A stretch of DNA of 64,000 nt from Rhizobium viscosum (GCF_014873945.1 NZ_JADBEC010000001.1:4047001-4111000); one strand, 5' to 3'. Shown: positions 34,089 to 43,605, counted from the first letter of the stretch. Program-made: numbers and translations. The notes: generated by a model not told the origin, from the sequence alone.

Positions 34089-34829
34089 ATGATCGTCAGG
34101 CAATTTCTCCACACCGACCCGGTCGGAATTTCGTATCTTCTCGGCTGCGGCGGACGTGCCTCCGGTGCGGTCATCGATCCCGTCGGCGACGTCGAGCCGT
34201 ATATCCGGGCGGCGGAGCAGGCGGGTCTGCGCATTCTCTATGTCATCGACACCCACGTCCATGCGGACCACGTCTCGGCCGGGCGCGCGCTCGCCGAAGC
34301 CTCCGGGGCGCAATACGTGCTGTCGGAGGAGGCCAATGTCAGCGTGCCCTTCACGGCGGTGGGCGATGGCCACGAGCTGGAACTCGGCAATGTTGTCCTC
34401 AAGGTGCTGCACACGCCGGGCCATACGCCCGAGCATATCTGCCTTCTGGTCACCGACCGCACCCGGGCGCAGGAGCCATGGTTCGTCGTCACGGGCCATA
34501 CGCTCATGGTGGGCGATCTCGGCCGCACCGAACTGGCGGTCAGCGCCGAGGACGGTGCGAAGGATCTCTTCCGAAGCATCGAAAAGCTGAAAGCACTCCC
34601 GGACTATCTGGCGATCATGCCCGGTGCCTATGCGGGGTCGGTATGCGGGCGGAGCCTGAGCGGCAATCCGTCTTCGACGATCGGCTTCGAAAAGCAATTC
34701 AACAAAGCCTTCAGGATCGAGACCGAGAGCGATTTCGTGGCGTTCATGACCAAGGACATTCCGCCTGCTCCACCACAGGCGGCCGAATTGCGGGCGCTCA
34801 ACTCCGGCATCTCCGCTGCGGCGCTGTGA
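34089..34829 (+). CDS. MBL-fold persulfide-dioxygenase-like protein
   Basis: A 246-residue metallo-beta-lactamase-fold protein of the ETHE1/Blh type. Metal motif THVHADH is at 55-61, with HTPGHTPEHICLLV and the GDLGRTEL segment later. Such enzymes oxidise glutathione persulfide, and partner with ArsR-type sulphide regulators. It is followed after three bases by the MFS gene, so the two form an operon. Confidence 0.88.
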   Translation: MIVRQFLHTDPVGISYLLGCGGRASGAVIDPVGDVEPYIRAAEQAGLRILYVIDTHVHADHVSAGRALAEASGAQYVLSEEANVSVPFTAVGDGHELELGNVVLKVLHTPGHTPEHICLLVTDRTRAQEPWFVVTGHTLMVGDLGRTELAVSAEDGAKDLFRSIEKLKALPDYLAIMPGAYAGSVCGRSLSGNPSSTIGFEKQFNKAFRIETESDFVAFMTKDIPPAPPQAAELRALNSGISAAAL

Positions 34830-34832
34830 CCG

Positions 34833-36083
34833 ATGACGATCACAGCGATCCCGGAACAGTCCCCGGTCCGTCTCGGCCTGAAGGAGAACTGGCATCAGTT
34901 CTCTCTGCTGCTTCTCATCAACGCCTTCGTCGGCGGCATGGTCGGCATCGAGCGCACAGTCGTGCCGTTGATCGGCGCGAACGAGTTCCACGTGGACTCG
35001 ACCGTGCTCATCACCTCCTTCATCGTCAGCTTCGGTGTGGTGAAGGCGCTCGCAAATCTCGTTTCAGGCCAATTGGCTGACACCTGGGGCCGAAAGCGGG
35101 TCCTGGTCGCGGGATGGCTGATCGGCCTTCCGGTGCCGTTCATCATCATCTTCGCTCCCAGCTGGGGATGGGTGATCGCCGCCAACGTGCTATTGGGCCT
35201 CAGCCAGGGCTTCGCCTGGTCCATGACCGTGGTCATGAAGGTGGATCTCGTGGGGCCGAAGGGGCGCGGCTTCGCTGTCGGCCTGAACGAGTTCGCGGGC
35301 TATTTCGCAGTAGGCCTCACCGCGTTCCTGACGGGCTATCTGGCAAGCCGATACGGACTCCGGCCGGTGCCGATCTATGTCGGCGTCATATACGCGGTCG
35401 CGGGCACGATCCTGTCGGTTCTCGTGGTCCGTGACACACGCCAGCATGTCCAGCTCGAGGCGAGCCGAGCGCCGAAGCCTCCATCGCCGCTTTCGTTCCG
35501 CGAGATATTCGTTCTCACGTCCTTCAAGGACCGCAACCTTATGGCTGCATCGCAGGCAGGTCTGGTCAACAACCTGAATGACGGCATGAGCTGGGGCATC
35601 TTCCCGCTCTTCTTCACGACACTCGGACTTGGGATCGAGCGGATCGGCGTCCTCAAGGCGGTCTATCCCATGGTCTGGGGCGTCGGACAGGTCGTCACCG
35701 GGCCGCTCAGCGACCGCTGGGGCCGCAAGGGACTGATCGTCGGCGGCATGTGGGTCCAAGCCGCCGGGCTTTTCATCACGGCTTTGGGCGGCCACTTCGG
35801 ATGGTGGCTGGCGGGCAGCGTTCTTCTCGGTGCGGGCACCGCCATGGTCTATCCAAGCCTGATCGCCGCCGTGTCGGACGTATCGCACCCCGCGTGGCGC
35901 GCCCGATCGCTCAGCGTCTACCGGTTCTGGCGCGATCTGGGTTACGCGGTGGGAGCGCTCTCGGCCGGACTGATCGCCGATCTCTCTGGTTTCCCCGCGG
36001 CGATCATCGCCATTGGCGCACTGACCTTCCTTTCGGGAACACTCTATCTTGTGCTGGCCCGTGAAACCAAAAACAGGCCGTGA
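34833..36083 (+). CDS. MFS transporter
   Basis: A 416-residue, about 12-segment MFS transporter. The loop motif GQLADTWGRKRVLVAG is between helices 2 and 3 and GPLSDRWGRKGLIVG is its counterpart in the second half. Co-transcribed with the persulfide dioxygenase-like gene (three-base gap), so its substrate may be a sulphur compound; that is inference. Confidence 0.92.
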   Translation: MTITAIPEQSPVRLGLKENWHQFSLLLLINAFVGGMVGIERTVVPLIGANEFHVDSTVLITSFIVSFGVVKALANLVSGQLADTWGRKRVLVAGWLIGLPVPFIIIFAPSWGWVIAANVLLGLSQGFAWSMTVVMKVDLVGPKGRGFAVGLNEFAGYFAVGLTAFLTGYLASRYGLRPVPIYVGVIYAVAGTILSVLVVRDTRQHVQLEASRAPKPPSPLSFREIFVLTSFKDRNLMAASQAGLVNNLNDGMSWGIFPLFFTTLGLGIERIGVLKAVYPMVWGVGQVVTGPLSDRWGRKGLIVGGMWVQAAGLFITALGGHFGWWLAGSVLLGAGTAMVYPSLIAAVSDVSHPAWRARSLSVYRFWRDLGYAVGALSAGLIADLSGFPAAIIAIGALTFLSGTLYLVLARETKNRP

Positions 36084-36234
36084 TACGGCCGAGATCCGCC
36101 GGCTCTTCCGGAGGCGCATGCCGCCGCGCATTGCGGACCTGACATCCCGGTCGGTCAGCGAGCGACCTCGGGAGATATTGGCGCCGGAGGCGTAGCCGAC
36201 ACCCATTCGTGGGGAGCGAGACGCGGCCGCTCAG

Positions 36235-36618
36235 CTATTTCCTGGGCGGCTCGAACAGTTCGATGGCATTGCCGGCGGGGTCTTCCACGAGGACCTGCTT
36301 GCCGCCGATCCCGTCCACCACGTCGTTGCGAAATCTTGCACCTGATTTCCGCAGGCGTTCGACCTCGGCTTCGATGTTCTCGACCTCCAGCTGGATGCGG
36401 TTCCATCCGCCGGGCTCGGGCCGGCGTCCATCCGGCATGGGCTGGGATGCGCCGCCTGGCCCCGTCGTTGCGTTCAGCAGCAGGCGAAGATCGCCTCTGG
36501 TCAGCATGGCAAAGCTCGGAGCCGGATGCATGGTGAGCGCGAAGCCGAGCGACTGCGTATAGAATGCAATCGCTGCATCGACGTCGTCGACGATGTAACG
36601 AACACTGACGGTAGCCAT
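36235..36618 (-). CDS. VOC family (glyoxalase-like) protein
   Basis: A 127-residue single-unit vicinal-oxygen-chelate protein: VRYIVDDVDAAIAFYTQSLG, then a second half ending LVEDPAGNAIELFEPPRK (metal-binding Glu). AAGGAGG at proper spacing upstream of ATG 36618 sets the start. Likely a metalloenzyme or resistance-type binding protein; substrate unknown. It converges on the MFS gene. Confidence 0.9.
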   Translation of the reverse strand: MATVSVRYIVDDVDAAIAFYTQSLGFALTMHPAPSFAMLTRGDLRLLLNATTGPGGASQPMPDGRRPEPGGWNRIQLEVENIEAEVERLRKSGARFRNDVVDGIGGKQVLVEDPAGNAIELFEPPRK

Positions 36619-36792
36619 ATCAATTCCTCCTTCAGACAAGGTGGGGCGGTGGCAGCATCGGATATAGCGTCCCGGCCGAAACCTTGTAGCCGTCGTGAGC
36701 GATATGGGAACCGGGACCTGTGGTCGAAAGTTTGGCCTGCAATCGCCAAACGGATGGCGGTTCATCGAAACCCGAACCACAGGAGATTACCG

Positions 36793-37002
36793 ATGGTCAG
36801 CAAAGCCGATCGTGATCCGCGCCACCATACGCAGAAAATGCAGGCGCGCCTTCAGGAGATGATGGACCATTTGCGGGAAGACATCGTGAAGGTGGACGAG
36901 CCGCAGCTGAAGGCCATGTTCGAGACCGCAGCCGAAGTGCTGGGCGGGCTGAAGAAGGCGTTTGGCGATTACGAGAAGAAAAACGAACCCGCCTGGAAAT
37001 AG
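36793..37002 (+). CDS. Small hypothetical protein (69 aa)
   Basis: A 69-residue, highly charged, probably helical protein (MVSKADRDPRHHTQKMQARL, then DHLREDIVKVDEPQLKAMFE). AGGAG eight bases upstream of the ATG supports it. The pattern is one I associate with small conserved rhizobial proteins; function unknown. No signal peptide. Confidence 0.65.
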   Translation: MVSKADRDPRHHTQKMQARLQEMMDHLREDIVKVDEPQLKAMFETAAEVLGGLKKAFGDYEKKNEPAWK

Positions 37003-37127
37003 GGTAGACTAGCAGGTGAGTGCTTGAGCGCGCATCATGGATCTGCTGCATCCAATGCCGCGGTCGCCGTTGCTTTGAAACCAGAAAGATCAGCCCAACA
37101 TTGCATCCGGCAAAACTTGAACAGAAG

Positions 37128-37156
37128 TTGATTTATGACAGGAAATTCATCTATTC
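37128..37156 (+). promoter_or_regulatory. Candidate promoter of the LuxR-type gene
   Basis: TTGATT (37128-37133) and CTATTC (37151-37156) with a 17-base spacer, 35 bases upstream of the start codon at 37191. Confidence 0.4.
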
Positions 37157-37190
37157 TCCTGAATTATCGGGTTAATGTTCGTTCTTTTCA

Positions 37191-38288
37191 ATGCTCCTCA
37201 ATGCTGCTTCTTTAGCCAGAGCTTCTCAGGAAATACTCGACGCGGCATTGGAGCCGTCGCGATGGCCGTTTGTTTTGCAGAATGTTTGCGAAGCGAGCGC
37301 CGCATTCGGCGCAAATATGATGGAGCCAAGCGGCACCGAATCCGTCAGGCGCCTTCTCATGACCGACAGCTTGGCAAACAGCATGGAAGCCTATCTGAGA
37401 GAGGAGTGGCATTCCCGCGAATTCCGCATGCGGTTCATCCCGACATTGGGCAGGACCGGCGTCATCATGGACCGGGACTATGCGACCGAGGAACAGTTCA
37501 AGACTTTGGACTATTATAAGTTCCTCCGGCAGTTCAACATGGGTCATTCGGCCATCGTCACTTTCCCTGCCGGGAACAGTCCGATCTTCCTCGTCCTGCA
37601 GCGCCATCTCGACGTCGGCCCCTTCGATGAGGAGGAGCGCGTGCTGCTGCAGGACGTACGGCGGAAACTTATCAGCGCGACGATGATCATGCAGGGGCTG
37701 GCAGCGCAGAAGGTTGCCGGCATGTCGGCCGCCTTCGAGATGGCGAATGTCGGATGCATCTTTTTCGATCGGTCCGGGCGGGTGACATCTCTCAATGCCA
37801 AGGCGCAGACCTATCTCGGAAATGACCTGCAGATTTCGAACGGCCAGCTTCGGCCCTGCTTTCCCGGCGACGCCTTGCGTTTTCGCACGGAAATGAACCG
37901 TATGCTGTCCGGCCCGCAGGAGCCGTTGAACGATACCGGGACCGTCTTTCTGTCGCGTGCGGACAAATGCCCCCTGATCGTTCGCTTGCAGCGCTTGTCC
38001 GGGCATATGCTCGACGTCTTTTCCTCGGCAAGCGTCGTGGCGCTGATCGACGATCCCCATCGGCCCTATAGGCCGCCGTTGAAGGTCGTGCGCGACATGT
38101 TCGGCCTGACGGCCGTCGAGGCGGAAATCGCCCTGCGCCTCGCCGAAGGTGCGAGCCCGCGCGAAATTGGCGAGGAGCGGTCGATTTCCTACCTGACGGT
38201 GCGGACGCATATCAGGACGATTTTTCAGAAGACGGACACGAACAGGCAATCGGAACTGACGGCCCTGCTGACCAGAATGCGCTTCTAG
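37191..38288 (+). CDS. LuxR-type HTH transcriptional regulator
   Basis: A 365-residue regulator. The C-terminal GerE-type HTH reads LTAVEAEIALRLAEGASPRE, then SISYLTVRTHIRTIFQKT. The N-terminal 290 residues form a PAS/GAF-like sensor with no identified ligand. There is no autoinducer-binding signature, so quorum sensing is not implied. No Shine-Dalgarno is seen. Target unknown; it converges on the pseudo-caspase gene. Confidence 0.88.
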   Translation: MLLNAASLARASQEILDAALEPSRWPFVLQNVCEASAAFGANMMEPSGTESVRRLLMTDSLANSMEAYLREEWHSREFRMRFIPTLGRTGVIMDRDYATEEQFKTLDYYKFLRQFNMGHSAIVTFPAGNSPIFLVLQRHLDVGPFDEEERVLLQDVRRKLISATMIMQGLAAQKVAGMSAAFEMANVGCIFFDRSGRVTSLNAKAQTYLGNDLQISNGQLRPCFPGDALRFRTEMNRMLSGPQEPLNDTGTVFLSRADKCPLIVRLQRLSGHMLDVFSSASVVALIDDPHRPYRPPLKVVRDMFGLTAVEAEIALRLAEGASPREIGEERSISYLTVRTHIRTIFQKTDTNRQSELTALLTRMRF

Positions 38289-38326
38289 CCAGAGCCAGCT
38301 TCCCGGAAGCGGTCTATTCGCGAGGC

Positions 38327-40834
38327 TTATTCTTTTCCCCGCTCGTTCAGCGCATCTATGGCAGCAAGCGTTCCTTTGCCGTAGTTACCGTCGGCGGCCC
38401 CGTCGTAGAGCCCGAGTTTGTTCAGCCGCTTTTGAAATGCCACGAGGAAAGCAGGATGCCAGTTCGACCAGTCGCTCTTGAAGTAGTCGCGTGCCGCGCT
38501 GTCGCCGCGAATGGCGATCTCTGCGAGCTGCGCTGCCAGTTCGGGATCCTGTCTGCAGCCCAGTCCGCGTGAAAACAAAATAGCAAGATTGAGGTTTGCG
38601 TAGTCGTTGCCGGCCGTTGCGGCTTTCTCGTACCAGCGTCCGGCCTCGCGATCGTCGCGGGTTACCCCGGCGCCGTTCGCGTAGGCGACACCGACATAGT
38701 TCATGCCGACGCCATCCCCTGCGTCCGCCGCCTTCCGGTACCACTTGAGGGCTTCCTTGTCGCTCTTCTTTACGCCCTTTCCATTCTGATACAGCCAACC
38801 GATATTTCTGATCGATGTCGTATTGCCCTCGTTGCCGGCCTTCCTGTACCACTCCATGGCTCCCTTGTAGTCCGGCGGATCCCTGTTCTGCCGCACCCAG
38901 CCCACCTGGTTCATCGCATAGGAGTCTTCACCTTCTTCGGCAGCCAATGAATACCATTTTTCGGCCTGGGCGAGGTCCTTGGGCACATTCGTCCCGTTAA
39001 GGTAGATGTCGCCAAGAGCCTTCATGGCGGATATATTTCCCTTCTCGGCCGCTTTCATGTTCCAGTCGATGCTTGCTGCAGGGTCTGCCTCCACGCCGTC
39101 ACCGTTCTCGTGCATGATGGCAATATCGCGCATGGCCTGCGCATAGCCGTGGTCGGCGGCTTTCCGGTACCAGCTCAGAGCCTCGCCATAATCAACCACC
39201 GTTCCTCGCCCGTAATAGTATAGTTCGCCAATCCGGTATTCACCCTCGGCGCCTGCCTTGAGATACCATTTCTTCGCCTCGGCAAAGTCCCGCGCGGTGC
39301 CGGACCCTTCGGCGTAGAAATCGCCGATCGTGATGAACCTGCTCCTCGATCCGTATGACGCCGCTTTGAGATACATCTTCAAGGCCATGGCGGGGTTGTT
39401 GAGTTCCTCGTCATATCTGAAGGCGTCACCCAAAGCCTCAAGACCCGCTCCGGTATCTTTCTCCGCTGCTCGCTTGAACCAGTTGACGGCTTCCTCGGTG
39501 CCTTTGGGAACCGCAGTGCCGGCGTGATAGTAAAATCCGATAAATAACGCCGCTGTCGCATTGCCTTTTTCATAGGCCTCCCGATACAGCCGGATTGCTT
39601 CCTGATGGTTCTTTTCACCGGCGTTTATGACACCGAGAACCAGGAGTGCGTCGGTGGCGCCTTCCGCCGCTTCATCCTGAAGTTCGCGCCGCGCCTTCTC
39701 CTTGTCGGCAGCAGTGCTACCTGTGTCGCCATAGAGATATCGGGACAGCATGACCCGCGCCTGAAGGCTTCCCAACCGCTGGGCTTTTTCAAGGTATGGT
39801 CGCCCCTCATCGTACCGCCCCAGGCCTTTCAATGCCCGGCCCGTCTGGTACTGTAGACGAGCATCTTCCGGATGCAGTTGAACGGCCGCCTGGCATGCCG
39901 TGAGTGCCGCCTCGGAAATGTACTCATCAGACTCGATTCCGGCATGGTGTGGCGACTTCATCGGATCGTTCGGGTCGCCCGCCAGCCGATCGCATTCGTC
40001 TTCGGCGGTAGCGGAGATTCCGGTGTCCGCAGTCTCGTCATTCCGACCGTTCGGCCCGTTGTCAGGCTTCAAGAGAACGATGCCGGCCGGTAAGGCGTCA
40101 TACTCAAGGGGCTTGGGCAGATTCATCGACGCGAGGCGTTCGCTTGCCTTGCCAAGGGACTGGCCGAGATCGGCGCCGGGCTCGGCCAGGGCCTCGATGA
40201 CGGCCGTCGCATAGGGGCTCAGCCCATCGTCTCCGGCCGTCAGCGTCTTTGCCTGAGACAGGTAAAGAGCCGCGCCCGACATATCGACGGGAGCAAAATT
40301 GTCGCTGACCTGGATATTGTTCAGGCTGAGCTTCATGCCGGCCAGATAGGGATTGCTGTCTGGCATATTGATGAGCGCCAGCCGGGCTTTGGCACCGTTC
40401 AGAGCGGCGATCGCATCTTCCAGGGCGATCGCCTCGAAACGAATGCGAATGTCGCTCGACAGCTTGATATCGGCCGGCAGCAGGTAGTTGTCCTGTCCGA
40501 CCGAAAGTCCGTGGCCGGAATAGTAGAGGAGTGCAATTTCCGCGCCGGCGGCACGCTCGGAAAACTTCGCCAGTTCATCGACGAAATTTGCGCGCGTGGC
40601 ATCCGATATCATCGTCGTCTCGAAATCCAGTTGTTCGAGCGTGGCCGCGATCGCGTCGCTATCGGCAAGCGCCTTCGGCACGGTTGAGCCGGATTGATAG
40701 GAGGCTTCGCCGATGACGAGCGCCACGCGCTCGGCCGCCATGGCGGCGGAGGCATGGAGAATTGCGGCAATTGCCGTCACATAGGAGAGGAGCTTCATTC
40801 TGGAATTCGCCGGGAGCAGGGGGAGAAGGGTCAT
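38327..40834 (-). CDS. Secreted pseudo-caspase with Sel1 repeats
   Basis: An 835-residue exported protein. After a signal peptide (cleavage near AMA, residue 33) comes a caspase-fold domain: ERVALVIGEASYQ, LLYYSGHGLSVGQDNYLLPA with His108, and a p10-like SPYATAVIEAL. The catalytic Cys segment (normally LDACRxNP) reads INMPDSNP, so the Cys position is Pro158 and the protein should not cleave. A tail of about ten Sel1/TPR repeats (about 340-770; WYRKAADAGDGVGM-type units) follows, ending in a partial peptidoglycan-binding-like unit (FQKRLNKLGLYDGAADGNYG). It overlaps the upstream gene by four bases (ATGA), favouring start 40834. Likely a periplasmic scaffold. Confidence 0.88.
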   Translation of the reverse strand: MTLLPLLPANSRMKLLSYVTAIAAILHASAAMAAERVALVIGEASYQSGSTVPKALADSDAIAATLEQLDFETTMISDATRANFVDELAKFSERAAGAEIALLYYSGHGLSVGQDNYLLPADIKLSSDIRIRFEAIALEDAIAALNGAKARLALINMPDSNPYLAGMKLSLNNIQVSDNFAPVDMSGAALYLSQAKTLTAGDDGLSPYATAVIEALAEPGADLGQSLGKASERLASMNLPKPLEYDALPAGIVLLKPDNGPNGRNDETADTGISATAEDECDRLAGDPNDPMKSPHHAGIESDEYISEAALTACQAAVQLHPEDARLQYQTGRALKGLGRYDEGRPYLEKAQRLGSLQARVMLSRYLYGDTGSTAADKEKARRELQDEAAEGATDALLVLGVINAGEKNHQEAIRLYREAYEKGNATAALFIGFYYHAGTAVPKGTEEAVNWFKRAAEKDTGAGLEALGDAFRYDEELNNPAMALKMYLKAASYGSRSRFITIGDFYAEGSGTARDFAEAKKWYLKAGAEGEYRIGELYYYGRGTVVDYGEALSWYRKAADHGYAQAMRDIAIMHENGDGVEADPAASIDWNMKAAEKGNISAMKALGDIYLNGTNVPKDLAQAEKWYSLAAEEGEDSYAMNQVGWVRQNRDPPDYKGAMEWYRKAGNEGNTTSIRNIGWLYQNGKGVKKSDKEALKWYRKAADAGDGVGMNYVGVAYANGAGVTRDDREAGRWYEKAATAGNDYANLNLAILFSRGLGCRQDPELAAQLAEIAIRGDSAARDYFKSDWSNWHPAFLVAFQKRLNKLGLYDGAADGNYGKGTLAAIDALNERGKE

Positions 40835-41652
40835 CTGTTATAGCTTTTCGGCAGAACACAGAGCATCCGGTTGTGCTTGATCGGTGTCATGTTGCAGACC
40901 CAGCCTTTCACGAGCCAAGGCATCCGCGGCACAGTCGCAACAGTCGTTCCGCTCTGACGAGGGCCGAGATTGATGAGGCTCCAGGAACCCTTGCCGCCTG
41001 GAAGGCAGTCGCGTTCTTGCCCGGGATTGTAGAAGCAGGCCAAAATTCCGACCGGATAGGAGCAGCGATTTGTGACCGTGACCCAGTCCCAATCGATCTT
41101 GCCGCGGTTGGCCTGAGGCCTGAACAGCTGGCAATTGCCGTCGCCATAGGGCGCGTTGTTCACCATTTCCGCGACTTCGACGGTATCGTCCTTCTTGCCG
41201 GAAATGCGCTTGCGGGTGTCGCCGGCCCAGGCAGGATCGACCTTCGCCGTATCGGCGAGGTTGCCGGTGTCCTGGCTCCTCTTCGGAAGGGTGTTCGGCG
41301 CCTTCCGCGTCTCGCGAGGGGCTCTCGGGGGTTCCACGTCTCCCCGCTCACATTTGTCGACACCTGTGGAGTTCAGCCACCCATCGGGCATCATGTTTTC
41401 AGCGACGCATCGCTCGTGCCTGGCAATATATTCATCGTAACTTTCGCCAGGCCTTTGCTGCGCGGAGCCAGGTGTCACGCTAAAAAAGCAAGTGGTTAGA
41501 ACCACAATTCCGTGGAGTAGAAACCCCGCTGGAGTTGCACCCAATCGCCGAGCTATCTTTTGCACTTTTGCCCCACGCTGCCGAAGATCCGGCGCGGAAA
41601 AAATATTCGTCGCAGCTGCAAGAGTAGTTCGCAGCTTCCTTAAGTCGTTCAT
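40831..41652 (-). CDS. Secreted Cys-containing protein of unknown function
   Basis: A 273-residue protein with an unusually long basic N-terminus, a hydrophobic segment at about 44-60 and likely cleavage near GSA (64). The mature part has a YDEYIARHERC segment, a Pro/Arg/Lys-rich linker and a C-terminal domain with six Cys (GNCQLFRPQ, TNRCSYPVGILACFYNPGQERDC, KGWVCNMTP, MLCVLP). No family is recognised. GGAGG at proper spacing supports ATG 41652. It is translationally coupled to the pseudo-caspase gene, so the two products probably act together in the periplasm. Confidence 0.7.
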   Translation of the reverse strand: MNDLRKLRTTLAAATNIFSAPDLRQRGAKVQKIARRLGATPAGFLLHGIVVLTTCFFSVTPGSAQQRPGESYDEYIARHERCVAENMMPDGWLNSTGVDKCERGDVEPPRAPRETRKAPNTLPKRSQDTGNLADTAKVDPAWAGDTRKRISGKKDDTVEVAEMVNNAPYGDGNCQLFRPQANRGKIDWDWVTVTNRCSYPVGILACFYNPGQERDCLPGGKGSWSLINLGPRQSGTTVATVPRMPWLVKGWVCNMTPIKHNRMLCVLPKSYNR

Positions 41653-41826
41653 ACTTGCCTCCAAGCAGGCAGGATCATTTTATTCAGACTGCAAACTTGG
41701 AAGTCTTTGCGCATCCCTCAAATGGAGGATGCATTTTTACGCCTATCGGCGATCTGGCGGTAATCTGTTGGCCATTGTCCCGATCCATTCAGTCAGGGAT
41801 CAACCCGGTCGGTAGCGATCGAAGAC

Positions 41827-41849
41827 CCCGCCTCAACTCTTGGGGCGGG
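41827..41849 (-). terminator. Possible terminator after the ddl gene
   Basis: CCCGCC and GGCGGG form a six-base stem, 20 bases downstream of the ddl stop on the minus strand. The stem is followed by GTCTTCG, which is not a proper T-run. Confidence 0.4.
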
Positions 41850-41869
41850 TGTTCCCTCAGGGCGTTCTC

Positions 41870-42937
41870 TTAACCCCCTCTGGCCAGTCCATGCTCCACC
41901 AGCCGGTCGATGACCTCGGCATAGGCCACGCCACTCGCGGCCATGGCCTTGGAATACATGCTGATATCGGTGAAGCCCGGAATGGTGTTCACCTCGTTGA
42001 CGACGAAGCGCATGTCTTCCATCAGGAAGAAATCGACGCGGGCCATGCCGTCGCAGCCGAGTGCGCGGAAGGCGCGGGCGGCCATGTCGCGGATCTTTTC
42101 CTCCACGTCGGCGGGAAGCTCGGCGGGCACTTTCAGGGCTGCGCCATTCTCGTCGAGATATTTGGCGGTGTAGCTGTAGAAGCCGTGGCTTTCGGCGGGC
42201 GCGATCTCGCCGGGGCGGGAGACGAACAGGCCGCCCTTCGTGTCTTCGAGCACGCTGCATTCGATCTCGCGCCCGGCGATGAATTCCTCGGCGATGAGCT
42301 TGCGGTCATGGCTGAAGGCTTCCGATAGGGCGGGGGCGAATTCCTGGCTGCCCGAGACTTTGCGCACGCCGACGGAGGAGCCCTGGCGGGCCGGCTTGAT
42401 GAAGAGCGGCAGGCCGAGCGCGCCTTCCAGCGTTTCCAGCGCAGGCGGGCTTTCCTGATCCAGCGTCAGCGATCGGGCCACCGGCAGGCCGGCCGCTTTC
42501 AGGAGCTGCTTGGCGATATCCTTGTCGAGCGCCGTTGCCGAGCCGAGGATGCCGCAGCCGGCGAGCGGCACGCGCGCCACCTGGCAGAGGCCCTGAACGG
42601 CGCCATCCTCTCCATGCAGGCCATGCAGCACCGGGAAGACGATATCGACCCTGCCGGCTTCAGTGGCCTTACCATCCGGTGCGATCGCCAGCATTCGGCC
42701 ATGGCCGCCGGGCACGAGGCAGAGCTCAGTGCCCGTTTCCGGCTTGTCGAGTTCGCCATCGGTAAAGCGGCTCTGCAGCCAGCGGCCGTCCTTGCTCACG
42801 AAGACGGGCAGGGCGTCATATCGTTCCGGATCGAGCGCGCGCATCACATTGGTGGCCGACATGATGGAAACATCGTGCTCGCTGGAACGGCCGCCGAAGA
42901 GCACGGCGATGCGCAGCCTGGTCTGGGAAGGGCTCAT
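41870..42937 (-). CDS. ddl: D-alanine--D-alanine ligase (accessory copy)
   Basis: A 355-residue ATP-grasp ligase that joins two D-Ala for peptidoglycan precursors. It has the Ddl motifs AVLFGGRSSEHDVSIMSA, FPVLHGLHGEDGAVQGL, LFIKPARQGSSVGV and VNEVNTIPGFTDISMYSK. The omega-loop segment reads YSYTAKY, keeping the Tyr-Lys-Tyr pattern of D-Ala-D-Ala enzymes rather than VanA-type ligases. The housekeeping ddl is normally in the dcw cluster, so this is probably a second copy. AGGAG upstream of ATG 42937 decides the start. It follows the C39-like gene by 16 bases. Confidence 0.93.
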   Translation of the reverse strand: MSPSQTRLRIAVLFGGRSSEHDVSIMSATNVMRALDPERYDALPVFVSKDGRWLQSRFTDGELDKPETGTELCLVPGGHGRMLAIAPDGKATEAGRVDIVFPVLHGLHGEDGAVQGLCQVARVPLAGCGILGSATALDKDIAKQLLKAAGLPVARSLTLDQESPPALETLEGALGLPLFIKPARQGSSVGVRKVSGSQEFAPALSEAFSHDRKLIAEEFIAGREIECSVLEDTKGGLFVSRPGEIAPAESHGFYSYTAKYLDENGAALKVPAELPADVEEKIRDMAARAFRALGCDGMARVDFFLMEDMRFVVNEVNTIPGFTDISMYSKAMAASGVAYAEVIDRLVEHGLARGG

Positions 42938-42953
42938 TGGAATTCTCCTAATT

Positions 42954-43574
42954 TCAGAAGCTGACCGCAATGCCTCGGTTAGCGAAGAAGCGGTCGAAAG
43001 TGGCAAGCGGCAGGGTGACATCGGCCTGGGTGGCGCGCTCATGGCCGGAAGGGTTGTGGAAGCGCACGCTGCCTTCATCGGCCGCCGTCACCAGCACAAG
43101 ATGGCCGCCTTTACCTGGCGGCTCGCGCTCCGGCCAGCGGATCGAGCTGCTGACCGAGGCGATGAAGAAGCGATGGGAGGAGAGGATTTCGGCAATGCCT
43201 TCCGACGGCACCTGCGTGCGCACATCCGCCGAAAGCCCGAAGCGCTCGCGCACGAAGGTGACGAAGGGCGCATAGATCAGCCCCTTGATCGAGGCGTCGG
43301 CCTCATTGACGATATAGCCGCCATAGGTGGTGCAGGCCCTTGCGAGCGAGAGGATCGGATGCGCCTCGCCGCGGGCGGCCAGGATCATCTTCAGGCAGGC
43401 CATGCCGCAGACATTCACCGCCCAGCGCGCATATTCCTCAATCGTCTCGGCACCGGAATTCTGCCACCTGACATCGCGGTGCAGAGCGGCGGCACCTTCG
43501 GCCAGCACAGGCAGGGTCATCTCGGGCGTTTCCCACTGGCTGAAATAGGGCACGTCGAGCTTTACTGGGTTCAT
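42954..43574 (-). CDS. C39-like cysteine peptidase domain protein
   Basis: A 206-residue cytoplasmic protein of the Peptidase_C39_2 type: LDVPYFSQWE near the start, Cys56 in NVCGMACLKMIL, His158 in KGGHLVLVTA and Asn174 in RFHNPSGHE, giving a Cys-His-Asn papain-like triad. There is no signal peptide and no ABC transporter, unlike bacteriocin-processing C39. GGAG eight bases upstream of ATG 43574 sets the start. It is in an operon with ddl, so a role in D-Ala-containing peptides is possible but unproven. Confidence 0.82.
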   Translation of the reverse strand: MNPVKLDVPYFSQWETPEMTLPVLAEGAAALHRDVRWQNSGAETIEEYARWAVNVCGMACLKMILAARGEAHPILSLARACTTYGGYIVNEADASIKGLIYAPFVTFVRERFGLSADVRTQVPSEGIAEILSSHRFFIASVSSSIRWPEREPPGKGGHLVLVTAADEGSVRFHNPSGHERATQADVTLPLATFDRFFANRGIAVSF

Positions 43575-43605
43575 GTCGTCTCCATCAGACATGCGATTCT
43601 GCTTG

